From assembly GCA_048054495.1 (NCBI GenBank), contig JBGMQN010000071.1, positions 14,494 to 78,493 of the forward strand: 64,000 nucleotides of DNA, given 5' to 3'. The position numbers were made by a program, and so were the translations under genes. Numbering within the stretch: the stretch's first letter is position 1; every line of letters starts with the position of its first letter. This stretch comes from JADFRG01 sp048054495. Lineage in GTDB: Bacteria > Chloroflexota > Anaerolineae > Anaerolineales > E44-bin32. The notes beneath the pieces are model-generated. The model ran no database searches. It saw nothing but the letters and a program-made list of their open reading frames with translations, and was not told the DNA's origin. This document shows positions 26,301-35,227 of the stretch, one piece after another.

Positions 26301-27530
26301 CTAGGAACCGTCTATATCGGACACAGCCTGAGCTGCAGCCGCCTCGGCGTCTAGCCGACCGGTCATGACTGCCTGCACCGCCTCGGCCAGTGGAGGTCCG
26401 ATGGCCTTCAATAAGGAGCCTTGGGGCTTGGCCACCGCAACTGAGACGAGACGACTAGCGGTCGCGGCCTCCGAACCATCCGTCCACTGCCCCAGCACCT
26501 TCGGCTGAGTGGGGAGTAGCCCGAGAGCTTGAGACCACTTTGCCAGGAATGCCGGTTCAGCCAGCCACTCAATCAGATCGGCCGACAACTCTTTGTGCTC
26601 GGGGTTTGCCACTGCCCACGACCATGGCGCGGCAAGCGCGATCCCTAGCCCGTTCCTTGTAGGGAGTGGCCCCAGGGCATGCATCCCGGAAGCATGGGAC
26701 GCGAAAAAGGCGCCATAGGGTGCCTGCGCAGCCTCGGAGCGTTGTTCTTGAAGTGCCAGCCAGGTCTCTCCGGAGGTGGATAAATCGAGGGAGGCCGGGG
26801 ATAGGTTTCCAGATTCGGAAGCGGTCGCCAAGAAGTCGAGCGCCTCAGCAAGAATATTCTCATCGAGTCCCGTATCTCCACTGAACTCTCCTCCGAGGGA
26901 CAGGTACTGCGCAATAAGAAATGCAGCCTCCGGGTCTGCGGCCGGGATAATAAACCTATTGGCCTCGACGATCAGGTCGGTCCAATTGAGGGGCACTGCT
27001 TCAAAGGCCGCTATTTCCGAGGCAAAGGTCTCCATCTCGCTCGCAAAGGGTTGCCCGTAGCGAATTCCGTCCACGCGTGAGGTGTCCTCTGCAAAGGCGT
27101 AATTATCCGAGGGATTGCCAAGTTCCGGTAACGGCGAGAGCAGACCCGTCAGGGCCATAGTGCCAAGCGCTTCGGGATCGAGCGTTACGAGATGAGGCAA
27201 CGTGGCAGGCGCCGCCCGACTAGCAGCCGAAAGGGACTCCATGACGCCTCCTGGGCCTCTCTCCGCCTTTGTCCGAACGATCACCCGGATATCGGGATTT
27301 TCGTTCTGAAAGGTCTCCAAGCGTTCCAGCAGTACCATCCCCGCCGGCGTTTCGGGATTCGGTGCGAATGCGGGAGCTACCCAGAGGATGAGCTCTATCG
27401 GCACCACGGCCGTTGAAGTGGGAGGGATTGGCGCTGAAGTAGGAGTTGGGAGGGGGGTAGAGGCCGGTGTTTGCGGCGCGTTGGCGCAGCCCGCCAACAG
27501 GAAAAGCCCCAACAGTAGGGCTGGACGCAT
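26301..27530 (-). CDS. Extracellular solute-binding lipoprotein (ABC family 1 type), orphan
   Basis: 409 residues. The lipoprotein signal LLGLFLLAGCANAP (lipobox LAGC) is followed by a Thr/Pro linker and a periplasmic-binding domain: FQNENPDIRVIVRTKAE and the PHLVTLDPEALGTMALTGLLSPL region typical of sugar-type binding proteins. No ABC permease or ATPase is adjacent, so it is an orphan receptor or shares a permease encoded elsewhere. ATG 27530 lies 8 nt after a TATAAT, so the mRNA is probably leaderless; the divergent uvrC is organised the same way. Confidence 0.8.
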   Translation of the reverse strand: MRPALLLGLFLLAGCANAPQTPASTPLPTPTSAPIPPTSTAVVPIELILWVAPAFAPNPETPAGMVLLERLETFQNENPDIRVIVRTKAERGPGGVMESLSAASRAAPATLPHLVTLDPEALGTMALTGLLSPLPELGNPSDNYAFAEDTSRVDGIRYGQPFASEMETFASEIAAFEAVPLNWTDLIVEANRFIIPAADPEAAFLIAQYLSLGGEFSGDTGLDENILAEALDFLATASESGNLSPASLDLSTSGETWLALQEQRSEAAQAPYGAFFASHASGMHALGPLPTRNGLGIALAAPWSWAVANPEHKELSADLIEWLAEPAFLAKWSQALGLLPTQPKVLGQWTDGSEAATASRLVSVAVAKPQGSLLKAIGPPLAEAVQAVMTGRLDAEAAAAQAVSDIDGS

Positions 27531-27538
27531 GGTGCGTC

Positions 27539-27544
27539 ATTATA
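27539..27544 (-). promoter_or_regulatory. -10 TATAAT for the solute-binding lipoprotein gene
   Basis: Ends 8 nt before ATG 27530, leaderless arrangement. It lies 14 bp from the uvrC -10 on the opposite strand, so the two promoters overlap and may compete. Confidence 0.6.
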
Positions 27545-27558
27545 CTTGGGCGCCATGC

Positions 27559-27564
27559 TACAAT
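27559..27564 (+). promoter_or_regulatory. Extended -10 (TGC-TACAAT) for uvrC
   Basis: Ends 9 nt before ATG 27574 with no ribosome site; leaderless arrangement. Confidence 0.6.
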
Positions 27565-27573
27565 CGCGCCGAC

Positions 27574-29421
27574 ATGCCCGAAGTCATGCTTGAAGGGATC
27601 CCCGCCAAGCCCGGCTGCTATCTCATGAAGGATAAGACAGGCCGGGTGATCTATGTCGGCAAGGCGGTTAATCTCCGCAGCCGAGTTCGCTCCTACTTTC
27701 ACGCTTCAGCTGCACAGGATCGGAAGACGACGATTCTCGTTGCGCGCATAGCGGATATCGAGTGGATCGTCGTCGATTCGGAACTCGAGGCCTTGATTCT
27801 CGAGATGAATCTGATCAAACGGCACAAGCCGAAGTACAACGTGCGTCTCAAAGACGACAAACGCTATCCTTATGTCAAGGTGCACTGGGCGGATCCCTTC
27901 CCGAAAGTCACAATGACCCGTCGCATTACCAACGATGGCAGCCGCTACTACGGCCCCTATACAAGTGTGTGGGCTGTGCATCAGACCCTGGATGTCTTGC
28001 GGAAAATCTTCCCCTATCTGACCTGCGATCGAGTTATCACGGGTGCGGATCTGAGGGCCTGCCTGTACCATGACATCAGGCTGTGCCTGGCGCCCTGTAT
28101 CGGCGTCGTTAACCGGACGGGCTATCGTGCGATGATTGCAGATCTATGCAGGTTTCTTGAGGGGCAAACGGAACCTATCCTTGAGCGGCTTGAGAACGAG
28201 ATGGAGCGCGCTTCCGCCGCGACGAAATATGAGCGTGCGGCGGCCATCCGCGATCAGCTGACCGCTATCGAAAAAGTAGTGGAAGGCCAAAAGGTCGTTT
28301 CCAAAGATAGGATGGATTCGGACGTGATTGCCTTCGCCAGGGACGATCGAAACGCCTGCGTCCAAGTCTTCTTCATTCGACGTGGAAAGATGATCGGCCG
28401 GGAATACTTCATACTGGAGGGAACTAGCCAGGCCAATGATGAAGAAGTCGTACGAGCCTTTGTGAAGCAGTTCTACGCGAATTCGGCGACTCTCCCGCAA
28501 CGAGTGCTGCTCCCGCTGGAAATCGAGGAAGCCACTATCATCGAAAGCTGGTTGAATCGCCGAAGTGAGCATCGTAAAGTCAAGATCACGGTGCCGCGAC
28601 GAGGGGTGAAGAAGGAGCTGGTGGCGATGGCGGCCGACAATGCGGCCGAGACGCTGACCATGCTCAGGGCACAATGGGAGGCCGATCGAAGCAAGCATGT
28701 ACAGGCGCTCTCAGAGTTGAAAGAGGCACTGAGCCTTGCAGGTCCGCCCAATCGGATTGAAGGCTACGACATCTCGAATCTTCAAGGCACCGCCGCAGCC
28801 GGCTCTATGGTAGTTTTCGAGCAGGGTTCACCGAACAAGTCACTGTATCGCAAATACACCATCAAGTCCGTTCAGGGTCAGGATGATTTCGCGAGCATGG
28901 AGGAGCTGCTGGATCGCCGGTTTCGCAGATGGGAGCTCTCCCAGGAGGCTGTGAAGGGCCCCGGGGCCAAGCTCGATCGTGCATTCGGCTTCCTGCCAGA
29001 TTTGATATTGATCGACGGAGGCAAGGGCCAGCTCAGGAGAGCGGCCGATGTGCTGAGGTCCTTTGGCTTGGAAGACCAGGTTCCCATCGTGAGTTTGGCC
29101 AAGCGGCATGAAGAGCTGTACCGACCGAATCGTCCAGACCCGGTCATCCTGCCCAGGAACTCCCATGCTCTATTTCTGGTCCAGAGGGTACGGGACGAAT
29201 CCCATCGCTTCGCGCTCAGCCACCACCGGTCACAGCGAAGGCGGAGCGGGCTTACTTCGCGGCTCGATACGATCCAGGGGATCGGCCCCGCTCGCCGGAA
29301 GGCACTCCTGCAGACCTTCGGCGATCTGGAAGGAATACGTTCAGCGGAAGTGGAGGAGATCGAAACCGTTCGCGGCATCAATAGGGAGCTGGCGGAGCGA
29401 GTCAAATCCGAGATCGCTTAA
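27574..29421 (+). CDS. uvrC: Excinuclease ABC subunit C
   Basis: 615 residues, normal length. It makes both incisions in nucleotide excision repair with UvrB. Domains: GIY-YIG nuclease (KPGCYLMKDKTGRVIYVGKA, about 8-30), Cys-rich loop with CLYHDIRLCLAPCIG, UVR motif (YERAAAIRDQL), RNase H-like nuclease (EGYDISNLQG; LILIDGGKGQL) and C-terminal helix-hairpin-helix pair (IQGIGPARRKALL; VRGINRELAERV). The frame is open to 27388, but ATG 27574 is chosen because homology begins there and an extended -10 ends 9 nt before it. No SOS box is seen upstream. Confidence 0.95.
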   Translation: MPEVMLEGIPAKPGCYLMKDKTGRVIYVGKAVNLRSRVRSYFHASAAQDRKTTILVARIADIEWIVVDSELEALILEMNLIKRHKPKYNVRLKDDKRYPYVKVHWADPFPKVTMTRRITNDGSRYYGPYTSVWAVHQTLDVLRKIFPYLTCDRVITGADLRACLYHDIRLCLAPCIGVVNRTGYRAMIADLCRFLEGQTEPILERLENEMERASAATKYERAAAIRDQLTAIEKVVEGQKVVSKDRMDSDVIAFARDDRNACVQVFFIRRGKMIGREYFILEGTSQANDEEVVRAFVKQFYANSATLPQRVLLPLEIEEATIIESWLNRRSEHRKVKITVPRRGVKKELVAMAADNAAETLTMLRAQWEADRSKHVQALSELKEALSLAGPPNRIEGYDISNLQGTAAAGSMVVFEQGSPNKSLYRKYTIKSVQGQDDFASMEELLDRRFRRWELSQEAVKGPGAKLDRAFGFLPDLILIDGGKGQLRRAADVLRSFGLEDQVPIVSLAKRHEELYRPNRPDPVILPRNSHALFLVQRVRDESHRFALSHHRSQRRRSGLTSRLDTIQGIGPARRKALLQTFGDLEGIRSAEVEEIETVRGINRELAERVKSEIA

Positions 29422-29457
29422 TCGACCCACGTTCGGGGGAGGCAAACACCGGATCAA

Positions 29458-29826
29458 ATGAGACAAGCCTGGATCATTGACGACGACGACGAAATGAGCC
29501 ATGCCGTGCGGCTGATGCTGGAGCTGCTGGAATTCCAGGTACGCACCCATCGGGAGGCTCGCGGAGCAGCCCAAGTGCTGCTCGCAGGCGAACGTCCCGA
29601 TCTGATCGTACTGGACATCAACATGCCGGAAGTGACCGGCATGGATTTCCTGGAGTTTCTCGGCATGCGTACCGAGCTGAAGGATCTCCCGGTCATCATG
29701 CTCTCCACTGAAGCTTCCGATGTGCGAGTGGATGAGGCCATGAAATTGGGGGCCAAGGGCTTCGTATCAAAACCGGTCACAATCGAGGAATTGGAGACGG
29801 TGATCGCGAAAGTACTCCCAGAATAG
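29458..29826 (+). CDS. CheY-like single-domain response regulator
   Basis: 122 residues, receiver domain only: acidic pocket IIDDDDE, phospho-acceptor Asp in LIVLDINMP, Ser in IMLSTEA, Lys in FVSKPVTIEEL. With no output domain, it must act by protein contact or in a phosphorelay. It lies 36 bp after uvrC and 25 bp before osmC. No kinase or chemotaxis gene is adjacent. Confidence 0.85.
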   Translation: MRQAWIIDDDDEMSHAVRLMLELLEFQVRTHREARGAAQVLLAGERPDLIVLDINMPEVTGMDFLEFLGMRTELKDLPVIMLSTEASDVRVDEAMKLGAKGFVSKPVTIEELETVIAKVLPE

Positions 29827-29851
29827 CGAAAACCCATTAGAGGAGGTACCA

Positions 29852-30271
29852 ATGCCAGTTAGACATGCCTCTGCCACCTGGCACGGCAGCATCCAGGAGG
29901 GCCATGGGCACATACAGTTCGGCGACTACGAGGGTTCGTATTCGGTTCCCTCACGATTTGAGGAAGCGGACGGGACGAATCCGGAGGAGTTGCTCGGAGC
30001 GGCCCACGCCGGGTGTTTCTCTATGGCGCTGTCCTCCGGATTGAGTGCCGCCGGCCATCCACCAAACTCCGTACAAACCTCCGCTCAAGTGCACATCGAC
30101 AAGCTAAAAACGGGCTGGACCGTGACACGTGTGCATCTCGTTACAAAGGTAGAGGCCGCAGGTCTCGAGGCTGAGGCTTTTCAGGAATTCGCGGAGAAGG
30201 CCAAGTCAACTTGCCCAATCTCGCGCGCACTGGCGGGGGTCGAGATCACGATGGAGGCCAGCTTGTCCTGA
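29852..30271 (+). CDS. OsmC/Ohr-family peroxiredoxin
   Basis: 139 residues with the two redox Cys of the family: GAAHAGCFSMALS and KSTCPISRALAG. It reduces organic or hydrogen peroxides using a thiol donor. The OsmC subtype is suggested by the NPEELLGAAHAGC context. An AGGAGG ribosome site precedes ATG by a good spacing. The last codons and stop lie inside the first unit of a 23-bp tandem repeat. Confidence 0.88.
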   Translation: MPVRHASATWHGSIQEGHGHIQFGDYEGSYSVPSRFEEADGTNPEELLGAAHAGCFSMALSSGLSAAGHPPNSVQTSAQVHIDKLKTGWTVTRVHLVTKVEAAGLEAEAFQEFAEKAKSTCPISRALAGVEITMEASLS

Positions 30272-30317
30272 CGATCTCGCAGGGCTTGTCCTGATGAGCT
30301 CTCAGGGCCTGTCGGGA
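30261..30317 (+). repeat. 23-bp tandem repeat at the 3' end of the OsmC gene
   Basis: Two units of the form GCTTGTCCTGA(C/T)GA(T/G)CTC(G/T)CAGG at 30261-30283 and 30284-30306, then a partial third (GCCTGTCGGGA). The first unit supplies the OsmC stop codon. It resembles dispersed GGGCTTGTCCTGA-type elements common in some bacteria. Confidence 0.65.
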
Positions 30318-30339
30318 TAAGTTTGCGGTCGGTCCCAAG

Positions 30340-31941
30340 CTATTTAGGATCTCGCTTGGGTTGCTCCCGCGGAGTACCGATGAGCAATCCCAGCCGAACG
30401 GCAGCCTCTTGAAGTTGGCGCCAGTGAAGGGGATCGACCACCACGCTATTGGACCCTAGCTGCTCCCTCAAATAGCGACGGGTGCTTGGCGCCTTCAACA
30501 GCAGGTCGAGTATTTGTGGGTCCTCCACATGAAGGATGGTCTGCCGCTCGATTCTCGCCTCCATCCCGGCCCGCTCCCACCGCTCAAGCGCATTGAGAAC
30601 GCCTTCTGGCGCTCCCATCTCAGCTAGAGCATTGCGTGCATGAGCGGCGGTTAGCCCATGGTCTTCAGCGGCATGTAAAGATTGGGCCGTCAGCCGATAA
30701 TAATAGGCGCCCCCATCCATCCGCTCCCACGAGCAAAGCCGGGCGAGCTGATAGCGCAGCGTGCGATCCGCATCGCGCGCGATCCGAATGCGACCGTCAG
30801 GCCACGCCACCGCCTCACCTTCCTTCGACACGCTCATGTGCGCATCTGACCCCATGGCCGCTATGAGGCGAAAAGCGGACGGATCGTGGCCAATATCGGC
30901 AAGCCCCAGCCATAGCATCGGGCCCGCGATCAAGCGTCTTAGGTATTGCCCCTCGACCTTGTCCCAGGCCTCGAAGCCATGCAAACTGCTGCCATCTTCG
31001 GCGAGTTGCAGGTACCAGCTATCGAATCCTCCGGCCGGGCGCATGAAGCCTGGATCCACCGCATGCACCGCGTCTACGAAGCTGGATGGCGACCACCAGG
31101 TGTTGGCCGGGACCGTGTCAATCAAGTCGAGCGCCGCGCGCCTGCCTGCCAGCGGATCGTTGGGCCAATCGCCGGTGGGGCTGATTACGCCGGGAGTCTG
31201 GGAGAGATCGTTCCATTCGGTCGAGCTCTGCCAGGTATCCTGCAGGTGCTCCAATGCTTGATCGCGAGCCATTTGCAGGAAGTCGCGTATGCGCTCTGGG
31301 GATCCGAAGATATCCGCTTCTTGCAGCAGACCCTCTATCAAAGCCATCGAATCCGGCTGTCGGAGGAAGTCCGACAACCATCTGCGATCTAGCTCTCCTG
31401 CCCGACGGTGGGCGGCCAAAATTGTTGTCGCGTCGTCCACTGCATAGGTATTCGATGGGATGATTTGTTTCGGATGTGGGGCGGGCTCCCCTAACGGGCG
31501 ACGCTCAGGGCGGCTCACCTCGGGCAACTTGTCCAACAGGTCGTCGGGGACGAAACCATATTCTTGAGGTCCTCCGGTGGAGTCGGCGAAGGCCTTTGCC
31601 ATAAGCCCCCGATACCAGAGCATTTCCAAGGGAGAGGCCGGCTCCTTCCACGGCTCCAGGCGGTCTCTCTTGCCCGGCCCCATTTCCCTGATCGGGCCAA
31701 ATTGGCGGACGAGCACCTCCATCGGAGCCCGCCCTCCGCTCTCAAGCAAGCGTTCCAAGGCATGCCTCGCGTCCCCAGGCAGGGTCTCTAAGATCTCCGG
31801 GGTTCGATCCAGCATGGCGCTGGACAGGCCCTGAACCGTTACGGAGTGTTGATCATTTGGGAGTTCCAGCCCCCAGAGACGGGCGATGACCTTCAGGTGG
31901 CCCCGGTCGTGATCCTGGAGGGTCTGGGCGAGCATCTGCAC
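30340..31941 (-). CDS. Helicase-associated (XPB/Ssl2 N-terminal-like) domain protein
   Basis: 533 residues from GTG 31941 (GAGG at 9 nt upstream); ATG 31935 is the alternative. The N-terminus (LKVIARLWGLELP...LERLLESGGRAPMEVLVRQFG) and the C-terminal block (TILHVEDPQILDLLLKAPSTRRYLREQLG...LVVDP-type) resemble the Helicase_C_3-like proteins that in Actinobacteria accompany XPB helicases. There is no P-loop, DEAD or other ATPase motif, so it is not itself a helicase. Its function is unknown; a role in DNA or protein binding is plausible. It lies 11 bp after the lipid kinase gene. Confidence 0.6.
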   Translation of the reverse strand: MQMLAQTLQDHDRGHLKVIARLWGLELPNDQHSVTVQGLSSAMLDRTPEILETLPGDARHALERLLESGGRAPMEVLVRQFGPIREMGPGKRDRLEPWKEPASPLEMLWYRGLMAKAFADSTGGPQEYGFVPDDLLDKLPEVSRPERRPLGEPAPHPKQIIPSNTYAVDDATTILAAHRRAGELDRRWLSDFLRQPDSMALIEGLLQEADIFGSPERIRDFLQMARDQALEHLQDTWQSSTEWNDLSQTPGVISPTGDWPNDPLAGRRAALDLIDTVPANTWWSPSSFVDAVHAVDPGFMRPAGGFDSWYLQLAEDGSSLHGFEAWDKVEGQYLRRLIAGPMLWLGLADIGHDPSAFRLIAAMGSDAHMSVSKEGEAVAWPDGRIRIARDADRTLRYQLARLCSWERMDGGAYYYRLTAQSLHAAEDHGLTAAHARNALAEMGAPEGVLNALERWERAGMEARIERQTILHVEDPQILDLLLKAPSTRRYLREQLGSNSVVVDPLHWRQLQEAAVRLGLLIGTPREQPKRDPK

Positions 31942-31952
31942 CGCAGGTAGCC

Positions 31953-32867
31953 TCAGACGATGAGATGGATAGCTTCGGGGAGCACCTGCACGGTGAGCTC
32001 GCGCACGTTGTTCGTAGCGTTGGCGAAGATCTCTCCGTCCGTGTGAATGAGCAGTGGCTGATCCGCTTCGAGCTCAAGCTCCCGGAATCGCCCAATGTGG
32101 ACTTCCTTGAAGCGTCCGTGCGTGCCGCGCATGAATTCAGGGATCATGCGAAACATCCTGGGGCGCGACAGCCACTCCACCATCGCATAATCGAGCACGC
32201 CGTCATCCGGCAGGGCCTCCGGTGCAAGGATGAAACCGCCCCCCTCACGCCGACCGTTACAGAAGGTAATCAGAAGGAACTCGTTCTCGATCTCTTCCGA
32301 GTCGGTGCGGATCTTGAAATGGGGAGCGTGGTGATCTCGAAGTATGGTCTTCACCGCGGCCACGAAATACATGGGAGTGCCCTGGAGGCGAGTGATGGTA
32401 TGGGAATTGATGACCGCGGCAGCGTCAAAGCCAATACCGAGGGAGTTGTCCCAATATTCGGTGCGGCCTGACCCGTCCCGCACCATTCCGATATCCAGAC
32501 CTCTCGGCTCTCCGGAAAAGGCTCGCAGGATTGCCGCGGCAGGATCCGATTCAAGCCCGACATTGGCACAGAAATCGTTTCCATTACCTATCGGTACCGC
32601 GGCCAGCATGGGACGGATTTCGGAACCAACCTGCATCAACCCATTGATGACCTCGTGCACCGTGCCATCGCCTCCAACGGCCACCACGATGTCAAAGCCG
32701 TCCTGCGCTGCTTTTAAGGCCAATTCTGTCGCATGGGTGGGATACTCGGTGCCGGTCCATTCCGCGCCTCCCATGTGTTCGATGGTCGCCTGCAGCGAGG
32801 AGGCGATCCGCCATCCACGGCCGTTGTCAGCATGGTGGTTATAGATTAGCTTAACGCGGCGATCCAC
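31953..32867 (-). CDS. Diacylglycerol kinase-like lipid kinase (YegS/DgkB family)
   Basis: 304 residues. The catalytic-domain motif VVAVGGDGTVHEVINGL (about residue 65), the LAAVPIGNGNDFCANVGL loop and the DGVLDYAMV C-terminal motif match the DAGK-catalytic family. It phosphorylates diacylglycerol or a related lipid using ATP at the inner face of the membrane. GTG 32867 is preceded by AAAGGA; a TATAAT at 32913-32918 (minus) is a likely -10. It is probably cotranscribed with the helicase-associated gene downstream. Confidence 0.85.
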   Translation of the reverse strand: MDRRVKLIYNHHADNGRGWRIASSLQATIEHMGGAEWTGTEYPTHATELALKAAQDGFDIVVAVGGDGTVHEVINGLMQVGSEIRPMLAAVPIGNGNDFCANVGLESDPAAAILRAFSGEPRGLDIGMVRDGSGRTEYWDNSLGIGFDAAAVINSHTITRLQGTPMYFVAAVKTILRDHHAPHFKIRTDSEEIENEFLLITFCNGRREGGGFILAPEALPDDGVLDYAMVEWLSRPRMFRMIPEFMRGTHGRFKEVHIGRFRELELEADQPLLIHTDGEIFANATNNVRELTVQVLPEAIHLIV

Positions 32868-33330
32868 GCGTTCAATTGTCCTTTGAAGGTGGCAATCGGG
32901 ATGATGGAAGCGATTATAGCCGATGCGCGAACCACTTCTTTATGCACATGCCTCGTACCCGGAGCTGCACGATGTGTATGATCAAAGCGCCTCAGTAGTA
33001 CCTTTTTTAAGCGTAAAGTGGATTGACTCTTAGGCCGAGTCTGCGTAGAGTCGGGGTAGTAAGAGCCTCAGGCCACCAAAGGACTGCTATACCCCCGTCG
33101 GCCGTGGCGCTACTCTGACCAAACAGCCCAAGCCATTCAGTGGGTGGCGAAGGGAAAGTAGTACGCCGGTCGGTCGGAGTTCCGCCCTTCCCTGCGGCGA
33201 ACAGATGTGGGGCCTTCCGGTAAGAGCGGCAGTGCCGGCCGTCCGGCGGATTGGCAGGGGGCTCTGCTTCTTTGTATAACCTCTATTCATAACCCCCAAA
33301 ACACACGCGAGATTCGGGCAAGCAGGAATC
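32868..33330. other. 463-bp intergenic region
   Basis: The left end contains the lipid kinase promoter (TATAAT on the minus strand, 32913-32918). The rest, between the 5' side of the kinase gene and the 3' end of the MFS-fusion gene, shows no ORF with a ribosome site, no good terminator hairpin and no repeat that I can support. It is long for this gene-dense window and could hold an unrecognised RNA. Confidence 0.4.
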
Positions 33331-35151
33331 CTACGCGCGGCTGTCGAGTCGCGAGGGGGAGGGAGAGAGATCGGATGTTCGGCCCAGGACCCGGTAGGCG
33401 GTCGAGCCTTCACCTGTTCCGTCAGGCTCAAAGCTAAATTGGTGTTGGGCCGGCTCCAGGTATTCGTGGGTGCGTTCGCTGATCCATAATTCCCCGTCTG
33501 CAGCACGACTTTGCAGCCTGCGCGCGGTTCTCACCAAATCTCCGGTGATTGTGAGTTCTTGCCCGATCCTGATGCCTTGACCCAGCGCGCGATTCGGGAG
33601 ATGGGGGCCCACCGTGACCTCCCCGGTGTCGATCCCAATGCCGATGCCTGGCGCAGGGAGATCAGGGCCCCCGTCGGCCGATTCGACATGCTCAAGTAGC
33701 GCTAGCGCGGCGTGGGTCGCGAGCAGGGCGCTCACTTGAGGAGGTGCGCGATTCGGCGGTACCCCAAAGGTCGCGGTCAATGCCGATTGCTCTGCGAGAC
33801 CTACGGTTCCGCCGTGTTGCTGAACAATCTCCGCACTCTCTGCGAGAAGTGATTCATCAACCGATGCAGAAAACCTCGCATGCAGTACCGAGACTTTCTC
33901 GGCATTCCCGATCGTTGGAATGGTGGTCGCATCGCTGGCCGACGGCTGTCGTTTGGATAGCGGCGGCAACCGCAATTTGAACCAGGCCGGCAGGATAAGA
34001 AGGGATCCAATTGCGACCGTGACTAAAAATGGATAAACCGGCCCGAAGAGCTCCCAGATCTGGCTTCCGATCCAGGGGGACGGGAGAGAGAAGATACTGA
34101 CTGAAGTCGCAAACAAGCCATATGCGACTCCCCTTAGGTGTCGGGGGACCGCTTTTGAGATGAGCGAGCTTCCTGAAGGGGCAAACAGCCCGAAGCCAAT
34201 TCCCTGCAGAGCGAACGAGAGCGTAAATCCCAACAAATCGCCCGACATCGCAAGCACTAATCGCGATCCGACGCCCGCGAGTAAGGCCAACGCGATGACC
34301 GTTCGTTCGCTGGTCCGGTCGACCAGCCATCCCGCCGGATAGAGCGTGAGCAGAAGAGCCAGCCCGTACATCCCGTCCATGAAACCGATGCTCTCCAGGC
34401 GAATCTCCTGGATGTCCGTCAGGTATACAGGGATTAAATCGATCGAGAGCGTCATGGCGATATCCCGCACTCCATCGATGATCAAGACCCAGGCGATAAT
34501 GCCGCCCGCGGCGACCAAGGCCCACATTTGAGCGAACGAGCTCTTGAGCGATTCCCAAGAGACCTGCTGGCTAGAGAGCTTCAGAGAGGGGGCCGTACGC
34601 AAAAGGAAGAAGAAGATGACGGCCGCAATTGCAAAGGCAACCATTGCGACCCCGAACATGAATTGGAAGCCAACCGCGGCTGCTAGCACGCCGCCGATCA
34701 TCGGGGCGACGACGCCCGATCCTCGATAGACAGATTGCGAAACCCCGAACATCCGTCCTCGGGACGGCTCCGGAGTGATATCGGCGATGTAAGCCGCGAA
34801 GGCCGGGATTGTGAGCGAGGAAGTGATGGCCATCAACGCCGGAGCTAGCAGCGCGGCTTCCCAGGTTGGGGCGAGGGCGTAGACGGTGAAAGTCAGTACC
34901 CCCGTCACGCTCCCGATAAGAATTACCTGCAAGCGACCAACGACATCCGATAGCCAGCCGCCCAGAAGCTTTACCAGGATGGGGAAGATCATGGAGATGG
35001 TAAAGAACAATCCCAATTGAGTGATGCTGGCGCCCAGCTCCCGGATGTAGACCGGAATCAGCACAACCGGCATGGTGACGGCGAAATTCGTCAGCGCCAT
35101 GCCGATGAGAAAAATGAGCGTGGGTCGGTTGATTACAAGCTTGTCAGATAT
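33331..35151 (-). CDS. MFS transporter fused to a degenerate class III nucleotide cyclase domain
   Basis: 606 residues if started at ATA 35151 (AGGAG 6 nt upstream); 589 from ATG 35100. The ATA start restores MSDKLVINRPTLIFLIG before the first membrane segment. Residues about 15-405 form a 12-segment major facilitator with the motif GGWLSDVVGR between TM2 and TM3. Residues about 425-590 align with adenylate/guanylate cyclase: HGGTVGLAEQSALTATFG, GIGIGIDTGEVTVG, GDLVRTARRLQS and ELWISERTHEYL. Both metal-binding Asp positions are lost (LHARFS for LFADxx; AEQSAL for xGDxxM), so it is probably a non-catalytic sensor or regulator of transport. The substrate is unknown. Confidence 0.78.
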   Translation of the reverse strand: MSDKLVINRPTLIFLIGMALTNFAVTMPVVLIPVYIRELGASITQLGLFFTISMIFPILVKLLGGWLSDVVGRLQVILIGSVTGVLTFTVYALAPTWEAALLAPALMAITSSLTIPAFAAYIADITPEPSRGRMFGVSQSVYRGSGVVAPMIGGVLAAAVGFQFMFGVAMVAFAIAAVIFFFLLRTAPSLKLSSQQVSWESLKSSFAQMWALVAAGGIIAWVLIIDGVRDIAMTLSIDLIPVYLTDIQEIRLESIGFMDGMYGLALLLTLYPAGWLVDRTSERTVIALALLAGVGSRLVLAMSGDLLGFTLSFALQGIGFGLFAPSGSSLISKAVPRHLRGVAYGLFATSVSIFSLPSPWIGSQIWELFGPVYPFLVTVAIGSLLILPAWFKLRLPPLSKRQPSASDATTIPTIGNAEKVSVLHARFSASVDESLLAESAEIVQQHGGTVGLAEQSALTATFGVPPNRAPPQVSALLATHAALALLEHVESADGGPDLPAPGIGIGIDTGEVTVGPHLPNRALGQGIRIGQELTITGDLVRTARRLQSRAADGELWISERTHEYLEPAQHQFSFEPDGTGEGSTAYRVLGRTSDLSPSPSRLDSRA

Positions 35152-35227
35152 GTCCCACTCCTGGCGTCAGGTCGACGGGGTCCTCAGATCTTGGCAATCC
35201 CGTGTTGTTCTTCCAAGAGCAAGTGGT

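Noticed and set aside
27388..27573. N-terminal extension of UvrC
   Set aside because: Lies upstream of and across the promoter and inside the divergent lipoprotein gene; homology begins at 27574.
32941..33330. SRP RNA or tmRNA in the 463-bp gap
   Set aside because: The conserved SRP GGAA-loop region and the tmRNA ends are not present on either strand.
33087..33506. Open frame of 139 codons on the minus strand in the gap next to the MFS-fusion gene
   Set aside because: Overlaps the fusion gene's 3' end, has no ribosome site, and its composition (Pro/Arg/Thr mix) matches a random GC-rich frame.
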